Below are positions 62,986 through 64,000 of a stretch of DNA of 64,000 nt, in pieces. Position 1 is the stretch's first letter, and each line of letters starts with the position of its first letter. The DNA lies in the NCBI GenBank assembly GCA_017408735.1, contig JAFQUB010000017.1:1-64000 (forward strand), written 5' to 3'. Origin of the DNA: Lachnospiraceae bacterium (GTDB lineage Bacteria; Bacillota; Clostridia; Lachnospirales; Lachnospiraceae). The notes beneath the pieces were generated by a model that worked only from the letters and a program-made list of their open reading frames with translations, searched no databases and had not been told where the DNA came from. A program made the position numbers and the translations under genes.

Positions 62986-64000
62986 GGTACCACTGTGAAA
63001 AGGATAATGTGGATGTAAATAGCAGTATATGTCCTCATTGTGGACAGCGGGCTTTTCCGGTGCAATCAGAAATTTATTGGTGCAGTAGTTGTAATGTTCC
63101 GAGTTATACACAAGAATGTAAGTTATGTGGAAATACAGGAAAAAAAGTATCCTCTGATGTACGGCCAGTGTTTCCGGAAGAAAAAATTTTGTTGGAAATC
63201 ATTATGGAAGTACAGGAAAGCATATGCCTGAAAGATAAGTCTGTCTGGAACGGCTCAGGTAATATTTATTATGCAGACGGAAAACGATTGAATATCAAGA
63301 TAGGAAAACTGGCAAAACTGGATGTCGATGAAGTGAGGAATCAGTATCAGGAAAGAATCCGGTACCGGTTGGAGGATTATAAGGAAGCATTTGAAAAGCA
63401 AAAGGAAAGTTTTATAGAAGCAAACCGGCTGAGATTAGAACAAATAGAGCAGGAAGCCATAGAATATATTAAAAAAATCGGAAACAGATACAGTGTAGAA
63501 GACATGATGATTTCCTTTTCTGGTGGTAAAGATTCTACTGTAGTGGCAGATTTGGTTACAAGAGCTCTGGATAATGGTGAGAACAAGATATTGCATATTT
63601 TTGGAGATACAACCTTGGAATTTCCATTGACATATAAATATGTAGAAAGATATAAAAAGAATCATTATAAAACACCTGTAATTTCTTCCAGAAACCGGGA
63701 TAAAAATTTTCTGGAACTTTGTAGTGTGATAGGGCCGCCAAGTCGTGTAATGAGATGGTGCTGTACTATTTTTAAAACAGGGGCAATTACAAGAAAGATA
63801 GAGAAAGTATTTCGAAATAAAAATCATATCATAACCTTTTATGGTATTCGCAGAAGCGAATCTGTAAGCAGAAGCAAGTATGAAAAAGAATCGGAAAGTC
63901 CTAAAATTACAAAGCAAACGGTAGTATCGCCGGTAATAGACTGGTATGACTTTGATATTTGGTTGTATATATTAAGTAAGAAGATAGATTTTAATGATGC
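62979..64000 (+). CDS. PAPS-reductase-family protein with zinc ribbons (3' end outside window)
   Basis: The open frame from ATG 62979 runs off the window (340 codons and counting). N-terminal residues 1-about 55 hold Cys pairs (C6, CPHCG, CSSC, CKLCG) of zinc ribbons. A charged helical region follows. From about residue 165 lies the adenine-nucleotide alpha-hydrolase fold with PP-loop SFSGGKDST, FGDTTLEFP and RWCCTIFKTGAI. Similar enzymes act in sulphate reduction or, as DndC-like or BREX-type proteins, in DNA modification and defence. The regulator pair upstream makes the second option attractive. Confidence 0.8.
   Translation, partial: MVRYHCEKDNVDVNSSICPHCGQRAFPVQSEIYWCSSCNVPSYTQECKLCGNTGKKVSSDVRPVFPEEKILLEIIMEVQESICLKDKSVWNGSGNIYYADGKRLNIKIGKLAKLDVDEVRNQYQERIRYRLEDYKEAFEKQKESFIEANRLRLEQIEQEAIEYIKKIGNRYSVEDMMISFSGGKDSTVVADLVTRALDNGENKILHIFGDTTLEFPLTYKYVERYKKNHYKTPVISSRNRDKNFLELCSVIGPPSRVMRWCCTIFKTGAITRKIEKVFRNKNHIITFYGIRRSESVSRSKYEKESESPKITKQTVVSPVIDWYDFDIWLYILSKKIDFND

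Overview
The window looks like chromosome from a low-GC, spore-forming anaerobic Firmicute, most likely a Lachnospiraceae (Clostridia). This rests on gene content: DUF4250, DUF4364, DUF4317 and DUF815 proteins, a PdaA-type spore-cortex deacetylase, a CIRCE-controlled clpB, and an rho / rpmE / DUF1385 / prmC / prfA block. Strong AGGAGG ribosome-binding sites and TTGACA-TATAAT promoters agree. I found no rRNA, tRNA or CRISPR array.

Layout. 1-8.4 kb: 3' part of ilvC, a DUF815 AAA ATPase, an intracellular GH13 amylase, an ABC exporter with LytTR/DUF3021 regulators, and pfkA. 8.4-13.4 kb: ribose operon rbsKDACB with a consensus promoter and 42-bp-spaced direct repeats but no linked regulator. 13.4-16 kb: PadR regulator with two palindromic operators and two paralogous membrane proteins. 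16-17.6 kb: AT-rich island with a frameshifted AAA ATPase and a small partner. 17.7-21.7 kb: CIRCE-clpB, a MIF-like tautomerase and a Fur/Zur regulator. 21.7-24.8 kb: two large nested palindromes, then a zinc-type ABC importer. 24.9-29.1 kb: YtrA-type GntR/ABC module, DUF4250, and a MetH-activation/DUF4445 fusion.

29.1-32.7 kb: a polysaccharide deacetylase gene is split in frame by a 2,827-bp integrative element. The element carries one large serine recombinase, an apparent par/Fst-like type I toxin-antitoxin locus that no ORF caller would list, other hairpins with a possible small RNA, and a 60-aa ORF. The uninterrupted gene and the attP dyad can both be reconstructed from the junctions.

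32.7-48 kb: rarA, DUF4364, a radical SAM protein, malic enzyme, rho, rpmE, a DUF1385-Fn3 fusion, prmC and prfA. A GNAT gene is wedged in by duplication of the prfA 3' end. Then come MarR/flavodoxin, DUF4317, a PilZ protein, a truncated glycosyltransferase, a VbhA/Fic pair and a membrane-tailed MerR. 48-51.4 kb: an FtsX-type ABC exporter on the minus strand behind a likely yybP-ykoY (Mn2+) riboswitch. 51.4-54 kb: DUF4261, C_GCAxxG_C_C and MBL-fold proteins.

54-61.2 kb: a tightly overlapping operon with two ABC ATPases, three paralogous permeases, a GntR regulator, a further membrane protein, and a Tet(M)-like translational GTPase fused to a YacP/Rae1-like NYN nuclease. 61.3-64 kb: PdaA-like deacetylase, an XRE regulator, and the start of what may be a modification or defence locus: a small protein and a zinc-ribbon PAPS-reductase-family enzyme cut off by the window end.

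The strongest candidates for something new are the type I TA-bearing mini-element, the GTPase-NYN fusion in an antibiotic-response-style ABC operon, and the riboswitch-controlled FtsX exporter.
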